Under the pieces are notes generated by a model. That model did not search any database and was not told the origin of the DNA. It was given only the letters and a program-made list of their open reading frames with translations. 64,000 nucleotides of DNA from Brasilonema sennae CENA114 (GTDB taxonomy: Bacteria; Cyanobacteriota; Cyanobacteriia; Cyanobacteriales; Nostocaceae): positions 7,652,253 to 7,716,252 of the forward strand of contig NZ_CP030118.1 in the NCBI RefSeq assembly GCF_006968745.1, given 5' to 3'. The position numbers were made by a program, and so were the translations under genes. Shown one piece after another: positions 33,408-42,396 of this stretch. Numbering within the stretch: the stretch's first letter is position 1; each line of letters opens with the position of its first letter.

Positions 33408-35978
33408 GTGGCAGCGGTTGGAATTGTCATAGTTTCTCACAGTCGCCAGCTAGCAGAAGGAGTTCGGGAACTGGCAGTGCAAATGGTTCAGGGCAAAGTC
33501 TTCCTGGCTGTTGCAGCAGGAATTGACGACCCAAAAAACCCTCTAGGTACAGATGCTATACAAGTTTATGAGGCGATCGCCTCAATTTACAATGATCAAG
33601 GTGTCCTTGTCTTAATGGATTTAGGCAGCGCTTTGATGAGTGCAGAAATGGCACTTGAGTTTCTCTCCCAAGAACAACGCGAAAAAGTCCATCTGTGTGA
33701 AGCACCACTTGTTGAAGGTGCAATTGCAGCTGCTGTTGCTGCAGCTTCTGGTTGCAACATTCAACAAGTGATGGCCCAAGCAAGGGGAGCATTAGTTGCT
33801 AAAGCCACTCAATTGGGTGTAAACGTGAGCCATATCCTTGGGGAAAGCACAGAGGTATCTACCTCGTCATTTGTCGTTGAAGGACAAATTACAAAACAAA
33901 TACGTCTTACAGTCCGTAACCCCTTGGGATTACACGCTCGTCCTGCGGCGAAATTTGTGGCAACAGCAGCCCGTTTCCAATCTCAAATAAAAGTACAGAA
34001 TATTACTAAGGGTACTGAAGCAGTACGCGCTGACAGTATCAACCAAGTCTCTATTTTGGGTGTACGTCAAGGACACGAATTGCTTATTACTGCTACTGGT
34101 TCTGATGCGGATGAGGCGCTGGCAGCATTGCAAACATTAGTCGAAAATAACTTTGGCGAAGAAGATGCCACTTTAGCTCCTCTTACTACTAGTCCAGCAA
34201 ACCACATTGTTTCGTCTGTTGATGACTTTATCCAAGGTATTCCTGCTTCTAATGGAGTGGCGATCGCACCCGTTTTTCTCTATCACCCCACTCCGATTCT
34301 TATTCAGCAATACCACGTAGAAAATAGAGAAGAAGAGTGGCAACGTTTACAAGTTGCCGTACAAGCGGCTCACGAAGAAATTCAAGCTATATTCTCACAA
34401 GCATCTATCCAAATTGGAGACGCAGAAGCTGCCATTTTTGATGCTCATCTGCTCTTTCTAGAAGATCCTGTGGTACTTGAGGCAGTCCAGCAACGTATTT
34501 TTGAACAACACTTAAATGCGGAAGCAGCTTGGCAAGCAGTGGTCAATGAGTTGGCAAATGACTATCGTAGAATTGAGGACTCTTATTTACAAGAGCGAGT
34601 TGCTGATATTGTAGACGTGGGACAGCGAGTCTTACGACTGCTAAGTAGATTTGAATCCCATTTGAGAAATTCTGAGGACAAACTTACTCATTTGAATCTA
34701 TCTGAGCCAGTTATTTTAATTGCAACTGATATAAGTCCTTCTGATGCAGCTAGGCTAGATCCAACTAAAATCCTGGGAATCTGTACAACATCTGGCAGTG
34801 CGATTTCACACAGTGCCATAATAGCTAGGAGATTAGGTATTCCTGCTATTTTTGGTTTACCACCAGAAATTATGCAAGTCGCAAATAATACTATAGTAGC
34901 ACTGGATGGAGAGATTGGCAGAGTTTGGATAGAACCAGAACCAGATATCCAAACTGCACTTGAAACAAAGCGAAATCTACAGGAACTTGCTCATCAGCAA
35001 GCAATCACAACGGCGGCGAATCCAGCAGTGACTCGTGACAAGACGAGGGAAATCAAAGTATACGCTAATATTGGGGGTATCTCTGATACTGAAGAAGGTT
35101 TGAGCTTGGGTGCAGAAGGCGTGGGACTATTCCGCACTGAGTTTCTTTATTTGGAAAGAACAACACCGCCAACAGAAGAAGAACAAATAGCAGTTTATCA
35201 AAGAATCGCCCAACTTCTTGATCATCGTCCGTTGATTATTCGTACACTTGATGTGGGAGGCGACAAGCCAATTCCTTACCTGGATTTACCACAAGAAAGT
35301 AATCCTTTTTTGGGTTGGCGCGGAATTCGTTTTTGTCTGGATCATCCTGATATTTTGAAAACCCAGTTGCGGGCAATTTTAAAAGCGAGTCTCGGACATC
35401 AAATTAAGATTATGTTTCCGATGATTGCTACTGTGCAAGAAATACAAGCAGCCAAGGCAATATTAGCCCAAGTACGAGCAGAACTACGTCAAGCAGGTGT
35501 GCTTTTTGATGAAAAGATGGAAGTGGGGATAATGGTGGAGATACCTTCGGCAGTTATTCTTGCTGAACAGTTAGCGGCTGAAGTGGACTTTTTTAGTATC
35601 GGAACGAATGACCTTAGCCAGTATGTCATGGCGGCAGATCGCACGCATCCCTTAGTTGCAAGTTTGGTTGATGCAATGCATCCAGCTGTGTTGCGGATGA
35701 TTCAGCAAACTGTCCAAGCTGCACATAAAGCAGGCCTTTGGGTGGGGTTATGTGGAGAACTCGCAGCCAATCCTCTAGCAGCGCCGATTTTACTAGGGTT
35801 GGGATTGGATGAAGTGAGTTTGAATCCGCAAGGTATCCCAGCATTTAAGCAGGCGATCGCCCAGTTGACAATGGCGGAATCAGAGGCGATCGCTGCATCA
35901 GCCATGCAGCAAAACTCTGCAACTGACGTCAGAGAAGTCGTCTCAGCCTTTCTAAACCGTCAACTTAACAATCACTAA
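33408..35978 (+). CDS. EIIA(DhaM)-HPr-EI fusion phosphotransferase
   Basis: 856-aa cytoplasmic PEP-dependent phosphotransferase with three modules. EIIA-Man/DhaM domain (1-130), His11 in VSHSRQLAEGV; HPr (about 163-250), His176 in NPLGLHARPAA; complete Enzyme I (about 275-856) with swivelling His468 in TSGSAISHSAI, PEP-binding RTEFLYL, GWRGIR, ANIGG and GLCGELAANPLA. Start is GTG at 33408, with AAGGA 10 bp upstream. DhaM relays phosphate to dihydroxyacetone kinase DhaKL; the DhaK/DhaL partners would be expected but are not in the window. Unlike E. coli DhaM, EI is full length, so the protein can take phosphate directly from PEP. Confidence 0.92.
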   Translation: MAAVGIVIVSHSRQLAEGVRELAVQMVQGKVFLAVAAGIDDPKNPLGTDAIQVYEAIASIYNDQGVLVLMDLGSALMSAEMALEFLSQEQREKVHLCEAPLVEGAIAAAVAAASGCNIQQVMAQARGALVAKATQLGVNVSHILGESTEVSTSSFVVEGQITKQIRLTVRNPLGLHARPAAKFVATAARFQSQIKVQNITKGTEAVRADSINQVSILGVRQGHELLITATGSDADEALAALQTLVENNFGEEDATLAPLTTSPANHIVSSVDDFIQGIPASNGVAIAPVFLYHPTPILIQQYHVENREEEWQRLQVAVQAAHEEIQAIFSQASIQIGDAEAAIFDAHLLFLEDPVVLEAVQQRIFEQHLNAEAAWQAVVNELANDYRRIEDSYLQERVADIVDVGQRVLRLLSRFESHLRNSEDKLTHLNLSEPVILIATDISPSDAARLDPTKILGICTTSGSAISHSAIIARRLGIPAIFGLPPEIMQVANNTIVALDGEIGRVWIEPEPDIQTALETKRNLQELAHQQAITTAANPAVTRDKTREIKVYANIGGISDTEEGLSLGAEGVGLFRTEFLYLERTTPPTEEEQIAVYQRIAQLLDHRPLIIRTLDVGGDKPIPYLDLPQESNPFLGWRGIRFCLDHPDILKTQLRAILKASLGHQIKIMFPMIATVQEIQAAKAILAQVRAELRQAGVLFDEKMEVGIMVEIPSAVILAEQLAAEVDFFSIGTNDLSQYVMAADRTHPLVASLVDAMHPAVLRMIQQTVQAAHKAGLWVGLCGELAANPLAAPILLGLGLDEVSLNPQGIPAFKQAIAQLTMAESEAIAASAMQQNSATDVREVVSAFLNRQLNNH

Positions 35979-36308
35979 AATCAAACTGGCATAAACTATT
36001 TTATGGCGTTAAGCTAGCTGCGCCTCCGGCAATTGTGCTGAGAAATTTGAGTGTGGCTTTTTGTGCTTCGGTTAAATCTTTCACTTATAACAAGAGCGCT
36101 AAGTGGAGTACCACTATAGCGTGGGGCTTACGGCGAAGAAGCTAAATTCCAGCAACAAAGTCGTGAAGTCCTAAAGATCCAAATTTAGAATTGTTGGCAA
36201 GATAGACTTTTCTATATGCTTATCTGAGGAAAAGATGAATTTTTCAATCTTTACAAAGTTTAGTAGAATGACATTATTAACAGATAAGTATTTTTGCTCA
36301 TTTGAATT
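35979..36308. other. Intergenic region upstream of ndhD
   Basis: 330 bp. On the minus strand 36001-36084 is a 27-codon GTG micro-ORF (VKDLTEAQKATLKFLSTIAG...) of protein-like composition, possibly a gene remnant. The rest is AT-rich leader to ndhD without a clear promoter. Confidence 0.45.
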
Positions 36309-37994
36309 ATGATAGCGGATCGATTTCCCTGGCTGACCGCGATTATCCTCCTCCCCTTCATTGCTTCCCTAATCATTCCCTTATTGCCTGATAAAGACGG
36401 CAAGGTTGTGCGATGGTATGCCCTAGGTATAGGATTTGCGGACTTTGTCTTGATGTGCTACGCCTTTTTGACCCATTACGATGCAACCAGCGCGACTTTT
36501 CAACTCGCGGAAAAATATGCCTGGGTGCCTCAATTAGGTTTTAGCTGGGCAGTTTCGGTCGATGGACTATCTGTACCGCTTGTGCTTCTGGCAGGACTGG
36601 TGACGACACTTTCGATATTTGCAGCGTGGCAAGTTAATATTAAGCCTCGCTTGTTCTATTTTCTGATGCTGGTACTGTATTCCGCACAGATAGGGGTATT
36701 CGTCGCGCAAGACTTGCTGCTGTTTTTCATTATGTGGGAACTGGAACTGGTTCCCGTCTACCTACTCGTCTCGATTTGGGGTGGACAAAAGCGTCGCTAC
36801 GCAGCAATGAAATTCTTACTGTATACCGCAGCAGCTTCTATCTTCATTCTGGTAGCGGCGCTGGCAATGGCACTCTACGACGATAATATGACCTTTGATA
36901 TAGTAGAGCTTGCCATGAAGAATTACCCGCTGACGCTAGAACTGCCCCTTTACGCAGGATTGCTGATTGCATTTGGTGTCAAATTGGCTGTTTTCCCATT
37001 GCACACTTGGCTACCTGACGCACATGGTGAAGCTTCTGCTCCCGTGTCAATGATTTTGGCGGGTGTACTCCTGAAAATGGGTGGATACGGACTGATTCGC
37101 CTAAATTTGGAGCTTCTATCTGATGCACACATTTACTTTGCACCGATTATAGCCATTTTGGGCGTCGTCAACATTATTTATGGCGCGTTGAACTCCTTTG
37201 CCCAGTCCAATATGAAGCGTCGCCTAGCGTATTCGTCGGTTTCCCACATGGGGTTCGTATTGCTGGGTATTGCGTCCTTTACCGACTTGGGAGTCAGCGG
37301 TGCGATGTTGCAGATGATCTCACACGGTTTAATAGCAGCTGTGCTGTTCTTCCTGTCAGGCGTGACCTACGATCGCACTCATACAATGGTAATGGAAAAG
37401 ATGGGTGGTATGGGTCAGCCAATGCCCAAAGTGTTTGCCCTGTTTACGGTTGGTGCAATGGCGTCGCTGGCTCTCCCTGGTATGAGCGGCTTTGCCAGTG
37501 AGCTTTCAGTCTTCGTTGGCGTAACGACCAGCGACATCTACAGTTCAACTTTCTGCACAGTGACAGTCTTCTTAGCAGCAGTGGGAGTTATCCTCACGCC
37601 GATCTATTTGCTCTCAATGCTGCGACAAGTATTTTACGGTTCTGGTGCAGCACTCTCATGCGAAATTGGCAATGCTGACTCGGAGAATCAGGATGATGAA
37701 GGCGCAGTTTGCTTCGGTACTGACTGCCTCCTGCCTAACCAAGCAGTCTATGAAGATGCCAGACCGCGTGAGTTGTTCATCGCTGCCTGTTTTCTCTTAC
37801 CGATTATCGGCATCGGATTTTATCCCAAGATAGCTACGCAGATGTACGATGTAAAGACTGTCGCGGTGAACACTCAAGTCCGCCAATCATATACTCAAAT
37901 CGCGCAAACGAATCCTCATATATATGCCAAGGGTTTCTTGGCTCCTAAAATCGCAGAATCTGAAGTTCCAACCGTTTTGGGAATTATCAAGTAA
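36309..37994 (+). CDS. ndhD: NAD(P)H-quinone oxidoreductase chain 4 (NdhD)
   Basis: 561-aa proton-pumping antiporter-like subunit of the thylakoid NDH-1 complex (respiration and cyclic electron flow). About 14 hydrophobic helices. MWELELVPVYLLVSIWGG has the conserved Glu of helix 5. AVFPLHTWLPDAHGEASAPVSMILAGVLLKMGGYGL is the core with Lys and His of the proton path. NSFAQSNMKRRLAYSSVSHMGF follows. The C-terminal tail with acidic insert (ADSENQDDEGAVC) is typical of NdhD1/D2 forms. NdhD1/2 associate with NdhF1 in the respiratory complex; no other ndh gene is near, so exact paralogue number is left open. Confidence 0.96.
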   Translation: MIADRFPWLTAIILLPFIASLIIPLLPDKDGKVVRWYALGIGFADFVLMCYAFLTHYDATSATFQLAEKYAWVPQLGFSWAVSVDGLSVPLVLLAGLVTTLSIFAAWQVNIKPRLFYFLMLVLYSAQIGVFVAQDLLLFFIMWELELVPVYLLVSIWGGQKRRYAAMKFLLYTAAASIFILVAALAMALYDDNMTFDIVELAMKNYPLTLELPLYAGLLIAFGVKLAVFPLHTWLPDAHGEASAPVSMILAGVLLKMGGYGLIRLNLELLSDAHIYFAPIIAILGVVNIIYGALNSFAQSNMKRRLAYSSVSHMGFVLLGIASFTDLGVSGAMLQMISHGLIAAVLFFLSGVTYDRTHTMVMEKMGGMGQPMPKVFALFTVGAMASLALPGMSGFASELSVFVGVTTSDIYSSTFCTVTVFLAAVGVILTPIYLLSMLRQVFYGSGAALSCEIGNADSENQDDEGAVCFGTDCLLPNQAVYEDARPRELFIAACFLLPIIGIGFYPKIATQMYDVKTVAVNTQVRQSYTQIAQTNPHIYAKGFLAPKIAESEVPTVLGIIK

Positions 37995-38144
37995 CCTTGG
38001 CAACCTTCCGACACGCTGCACGAACGTGTTAAACCCGCGCCCCACCGCATAAACGGTCGAATTCACGTTAAAGCTGGGAGCATCTTTCTCCCACTAGCGT
38101 CTTGCAAAATTAAGATGCTCCTGATCGCTTCTACATTTTGGGTT

Positions 38145-38729
38145 TTACTGTGAGTCGCATGGACTTTCTCCTGGTACTACTACGCTTGACTTCATCTCTG
38201 AATTTTTCTTTACTAGAAACGGATAAATGAACAGATAAACACCGCTGACTGCCAGTGTTGACATAAAAAACAAAAAGGACATTTCAATCAGATTGTGAAT
38301 CCAGGGAGCAAACCATCCTAGCAATCCTCGATACTCCAAAAAATCGGTAGCATTGAAACCATATTTCAACAACTTGCCGTTATGAGCATCAAGATACCAC
38401 TCAAACAGACGTTTTTTATTTTCAAATCGATAAACGCCTAAAGTTGGTAGATAGGCAATTTCATCAATGTCCTCTAAAGTATTAATTCCCTCTGGCTGCA
38501 GAGAGATTAATGCATGTGTTGCCTGTTCCAGAGAAAGTAAAGACCTGGTATTTTCTGCAACAGTTTGAGTGGGTGGTTTGCCGTCAACTGTAGGTAAGCC
38601 AGAACTGAAAGCAGATGGAAGGGCAATTATTTCTATTAGGTAAATTGCAATGACCACAGCAAAGTAAAGCCCAACCCATCGGTGAATTGTTCTTGACCAT
38701 CTTGATAGAAACTGTTTAATTTTCATCAT
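38145..38729 (-). CDS. PepSY-associated membrane protein
   Basis: 194-aa inner-membrane protein. It starts MMKIKQFLSRWSRTIHRWVGLYFAVVIAIYLIEIIALP: the WSRTIHRWVGL motif and one transmembrane helix (about 18-37) are typical of PepSY_TM proteins. A periplasmic middle (about 40-140), with SLEQATHALISLQPEGINTLEDI and RFENKKRLFEWYLDAHNGKL, resembles a PepSY domain. A second helix is at about 148-170. PepSY_TM proteins often accompany TonB-dependent siderophore receptors and may take part in iron reduction or release. The start overlaps the stop of the methyltransferase gene by 14 bp, so translation is coupled. Short for the family. Confidence 0.85.
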   Translation of the reverse strand: MMKIKQFLSRWSRTIHRWVGLYFAVVIAIYLIEIIALPSAFSSGLPTVDGKPPTQTVAENTRSLLSLEQATHALISLQPEGINTLEDIDEIAYLPTLGVYRFENKKRLFEWYLDAHNGKLLKYGFNATDFLEYRGLLGWFAPWIHNLIEMSFLFFMSTLAVSGVYLFIYPFLVKKNSEMKSSVVVPGESPCDSQ

Positions 38730-39423
38730 GCCTCCTGACTTTAACTGAAAATTCTGTTCCGTCCTTTAAATTTAAAGTTGATGACCGATAACCATTAGCA
38801 GGGTTTTGCAAAAAATCAACATAATCTTTGAGCGGCTCCTTAAAGGTATTGACATTATCAGAGACAACAATTCCGCCTGGTCGGATAAATGGGTCTATAA
38901 TTTTTAATACATCCAAAGCTAATTCTGGCCAGCCATCAATCAATACTAAATCAACTGTTTTATTTAAAGTTGTTAGTGTTTTTAAACCATCACCTTCTCG
39001 AATATCCACATAGGTTTCTAGTCCTGCTTCAGCAATATTTTTTCTGGCTTGCACGACTTTCTCATGTAAAATTTCGGTGCCAATAACAATGCCGCCACCA
39101 TTGTCTCTCACGGCAGTCGCTAAATAAATTGTAGAAATTCCAAAAGAAGTGCCAAACTCAATAATAGTTTTGGCATTAATAGCACGGGCTATTAAATACA
39201 GGAATTCTCCTTGGTCTGGTTCAATGGGAATGTATTTATCGTTATAATATTCAGTTTTTGTCTGATCCCACTTAATGCCCTTACCCAAAAATAAGCCAGG
39301 AAGCTTTGGCAAGTAGTGGAGAATTAATCTAGGTAATTGCCTATCAGCTTCTGCGTGCAGTCGATTTAAAACAGTTTTAACTTTCGCGTCGTTGAGTGCG
39401 CTTGGTTTAGAAAGTTTGCTCAT
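38716..39423 (-). CDS. Class I SAM-dependent methyltransferase (O-methyltransferase-like)
   Basis: 235-aa predicted methyltransferase from ATG 39421-39423 (MSKLSKPSALND). SAM fold: TIIEFGTSFGISTIYLATAV (motif I, about 88-107), VIGTEILHEKVVQARKNI (acidic strand 2 end), VDIREGDGLKTL and VDLVLIDGWPELALDVLKII (motif IV), FIRPGGIVVSDNVNTF. The GTSFGISTIYLA and LIDGWPE elements resemble COMT/CmoA-type O-methyltransferases. It lies between a siderophore receptor and a PepSY protein, on the same strand, so a role in modifying or processing the imported siderophore is plausible but inferred. The long AT-rich spacing (about 165 bp) from the receptor leaves co-transcription open. Confidence 0.85.
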   Translation of the reverse strand: MSKLSKPSALNDAKVKTVLNRLHAEADRQLPRLILHYLPKLPGLFLGKGIKWDQTKTEYYNDKYIPIEPDQGEFLYLIARAINAKTIIEFGTSFGISTIYLATAVRDNGGGIVIGTEILHEKVVQARKNIAEAGLETYVDIREGDGLKTLTTLNKTVDLVLIDGWPELALDVLKIIDPFIRPGGIVVSDNVNTFKEPLKDYVDFLQNPANGYRSSTLNLKDGTEFSVKVRRHDEN

Positions 39424-39588
39424 GGTTATCAATAATTGATCAGGCTATTTCACTGAAGAAAGTAGTTTTAGCGGATGGTGGACTATCTTGAAACTTCTTT
39501 TAACTACCCTCCTCAATTCCTTCTTAGAAAGGTAGGAAGGAATCTGTCTGCTTTCCTCCCTAAGCCATCAGCGAGGGTTAGGGTGGGG

Positions 39589-42270
39589 TTAAAACTGCAG
39601 CGAAACCGAGCCAATCACGGTCAATGGTTCGCCAAAAATGTTACCTCCACCTCGCAGATTCGATACACTTTCGATGTATTTGACATCACCAATATTTTTG
39701 AAGTTAAGCCCAAATCGCCAATTATTGCGCCGATAAAAAACTGCTGCATTGGTGATGAAATAACCATCTGCCTGATAGCTGTTAGCTAAATCCCCCTGTC
39801 TTTCACCAACATAATTAAATCCAACTCCCACCCCTAAACCCTGCAAATTACCGCGCTGAATTTCATAAGTTGTCCATAAACTGGCACTATGTTCGGGAAC
39901 ACCATATAACCTATTGCCAACCAATTCGGGATTGGTATCAGCGCTGACTTCACCATTGATGTAAGCGTAGGAAGCGATGATCTTCCATCCCGGCAATATT
40001 TCTCCCGCGACATCGAACTCAACCCCACGACTGCGCTGTTCTCCAGATGCGATGGATGCAAGGGGGAAGTTGGGATCGGTAACCGCCACATTTTGTTTGG
40101 TAATATCAAAATATGCCAACGTGGCAAACAGTTTACCATTTAGCAACTCCGTTTTGACGCCAAACTCATAACCTTTGCCCCGTTGCGGTTCCAAAGGTTC
40201 ACCCGTTGCTGTATTTGTCGTATTGGGAGTGAAGGATTCTGAGTAACTGGCGTACAAAGATACAGCTTTGCTCGGTTGGTAAAGAATCCCCACACGCGGA
40301 GTAAAAGCATCATCATTTTGAGTAGTCTCACCCGGTTGTGTCACCTGCCCCGGCACGTTGACTGTTTTTGATTCTATGGTGTCGTAGCGGATACCTGCTA
40401 ACAGCTTCAGATTCTGGAATAATGAAATCTGATCTTGCAGATAGAATCCCCAGCGATTGGATGTTCCATCAGTGCCGCCATAAGGCGGTAATGTATTCTC
40501 ACTGGGTTTAGCCACCCCGTAAACCGGATTGAAAAGATTCAACGGTAGAGGAGTAGTAAAATCAAACACTGTGAAAAAGTTTGTTGCACTATGAATGTAG
40601 TCTGCACCGAATAAAAGAGTGTGATTGATAGGACCCGTAGCAAACTCACCCACGACGTTAGCTTGCAAACTATAATTCTCATCGTGTCCTTCTTGGGAGG
40701 CAAAAAAGCGACTGACTGTACCCGTTGCTTCGTCAAAAGAAAGGGGAAGCGCAACAACATTGAAATCGTAGTCATAGGAGGAATAGCGAAAGGCATTGCG
40801 TAATTTCCAATTCCGACTAAACCGATGCTCCAAGTTATAACCAACATTTAGATATTGATTTGTCACCGCGTCAGTAGGTTCGGAGTCAATGTGATCCCGT
40901 GGAACATCAGCAATTTTTTTGCCAATAGCTGGGATACCAAAATCAGCAGGGCGATTATTGTCGAGATATTCCAGCGAAATTCCTAAATCGGTGCGATCGC
41001 CTATTTTCCAGGTAAGTGTCGGGGCAATAAAGATATGCGAATCTTCTTGGTCAAGGTTGCGAAAGCTGTCCAATCTCTGGTACAACCCATTCAGACGGTA
41101 GAGTACTTTACCATCAGCGCTTAAGGGACCCGAAAAGTCAAAGCGGGGTCGAACCAAACCCCGGCTTCCCACTTGTAATTCTGTTTCGTAAAACGGCTCG
41201 GACAAGGGCTGCTTGGACACCGCGTTAATCAATCCTCCGGGTTCAATCGCACCATACAAAATGGATGCCGGACCCTTGAGTACTTCAATCCGCTCTAAAT
41301 TGGCTACTTCTAAAGGCGCTTGAACAACCCCATACCGCCTAAATCCATCGCGCAGAATCGGGGCATCAGTAAACCCTCGAATGCTGAAATCCGCACCACT
41401 CCTGTTGTTTGAACTTCCTTGGTAAGTGACACCACTGATATTGCGCAGCGCTTCTTCTGTGCGTGTGACTTGCTGATCCCGAATTATCTCTTGAGGAACT
41501 ACCTGAATTGCAAAGGGAGTCTGAATAATCGGGGTCTCGGTGCCGGTGGCAGTGGAAGCATTAGGTGCTGTATACTGGTTTTGCTGACCCGTCACCACTA
41601 ACTCAATTGGCTCATCACTTTGGGAGTCGGGCGGTTTTTGGGACTGAGTTTCACTAGTAGGCTGTTGTGTTTGAGGCTGCTGCCCTTGCTGCACAGAAGA
41701 TGCAACAGCAAAGATCAGACCTTCATTACCATCAAATAACTCAACAAGTGGTAACTTCGCCTCACCCGTCACCGTGACTCGAATTGTCTTTGCATCTTGA
41801 TTTGTTACTTTTATCTCAGTAATACCCGCTATTGGTTTTTCCGAGCGGAATATGAATGCCTCGCCACTGGGTAGGCGTAGTTGAGCATTTGGAATATCGA
41901 CAATAAAATTGTTACCAGCACTGCGATTGGTGAGTTGTAATTGTTGCCCCTTGGTAGTCTGTAATATTATTTCCACACCTTTACCTGTGGAATTTGCCTT
42001 GACTGCTGTCACTTGCACCACTTGCAAAATTTCTGAGGAGGGCGCTGGTTGTGGTGTTGACGATTGAGAAAGCAACCCACTAGCATTAGTGACGGGGAGC
42101 TCAATCTCGCTTAATCGCCGAATCTTATTAGTTGTTGTAGTTGTTGACTTTCCATGCTCGGTTTCAACCTCTGCCAAAGCAGATTGAATGACTACACAAT
42201 TAAAAATGTATCCTATCAAACAGACTACTAGCCACAAATGCATTTTGGGCAGAGATATCCAACGTTTCAC
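39589..42270 (-). CDS. TonB-dependent siderophore receptor with AMIN domain
   Basis: 893-aa outer-membrane receptor of FhuA/FpvA type for ferric siderophores. Signal peptide (about 1-33, ending QSALA); AMIN domain (about 85-190), the cyanobacterial hallmark; Gln/Pro linker. The TonB box-like IELVVTGQQ (about 221) is followed by the plug (about 250-370: TPFAIQVVPQEIIRDQQ, GADFSIRGFTDAPILRDGFR, IEVLKGPASILYG, GGLINAVSKQP), then a 22-strand barrel ending VIGSVSLQF with terminal Phe. The plug motifs are intact. The gene is downstream of an araC-type regulator, and direct repeats lie about 95-125 bp upstream. Confidence 0.95.
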   Translation of the reverse strand: MKRWISLPKMHLWLVVCLIGYIFNCVVIQSALAEVETEHGKSTTTTTNKIRRLSEIELPVTNASGLLSQSSTPQPAPSSEILQVVQVTAVKANSTGKGVEIILQTTKGQQLQLTNRSAGNNFIVDIPNAQLRLPSGEAFIFRSEKPIAGITEIKVTNQDAKTIRVTVTGEAKLPLVELFDGNEGLIFAVASSVQQGQQPQTQQPTSETQSQKPPDSQSDEPIELVVTGQQNQYTAPNASTATGTETPIIQTPFAIQVVPQEIIRDQQVTRTEEALRNISGVTYQGSSNNRSGADFSIRGFTDAPILRDGFRRYGVVQAPLEVANLERIEVLKGPASILYGAIEPGGLINAVSKQPLSEPFYETELQVGSRGLVRPRFDFSGPLSADGKVLYRLNGLYQRLDSFRNLDQEDSHIFIAPTLTWKIGDRTDLGISLEYLDNNRPADFGIPAIGKKIADVPRDHIDSEPTDAVTNQYLNVGYNLEHRFSRNWKLRNAFRYSSYDYDFNVVALPLSFDEATGTVSRFFASQEGHDENYSLQANVVGEFATGPINHTLLFGADYIHSATNFFTVFDFTTPLPLNLFNPVYGVAKPSENTLPPYGGTDGTSNRWGFYLQDQISLFQNLKLLAGIRYDTIESKTVNVPGQVTQPGETTQNDDAFTPRVGILYQPSKAVSLYASYSESFTPNTTNTATGEPLEPQRGKGYEFGVKTELLNGKLFATLAYFDITKQNVAVTDPNFPLASIASGEQRSRGVEFDVAGEILPGWKIIASYAYINGEVSADTNPELVGNRLYGVPEHSASLWTTYEIQRGNLQGLGVGVGFNYVGERQGDLANSYQADGYFITNAAVFYRRNNWRFGLNFKNIGDVKYIESVSNLRGGGNIFGEPLTVIGSVSLQF

Positions 42271-42361
42271 TGCTTCTCACACTCCAGCTACAAAACTTAT
42301 TGCATATCTTTATTAATTGCAATTGAGTTCAGTCTAGAGAAACACCAGTGATGAAGTCTAT

Positions 42362-42396
42362 CCGGAAACGGTGTTATTAGTCCCGAAACGGCATTA
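42362..42396. promoter_or_regulatory. Candidate AraC-type operator (20-bp direct repeat)
   Basis: Two copies of CC(G/C)GAAACGG(T/C)(G/A)TTA-like units, starting at 42362 and 42382 with GAAACGG repeated at exactly 20-bp distance, i.e. about two helical turns. AraC-family dimers bind such direct repeats. The site covers the araC stop and lies about 95-125 bp upstream of the TonB receptor, so the neighbouring regulator is the natural candidate. Confidence 0.5.
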
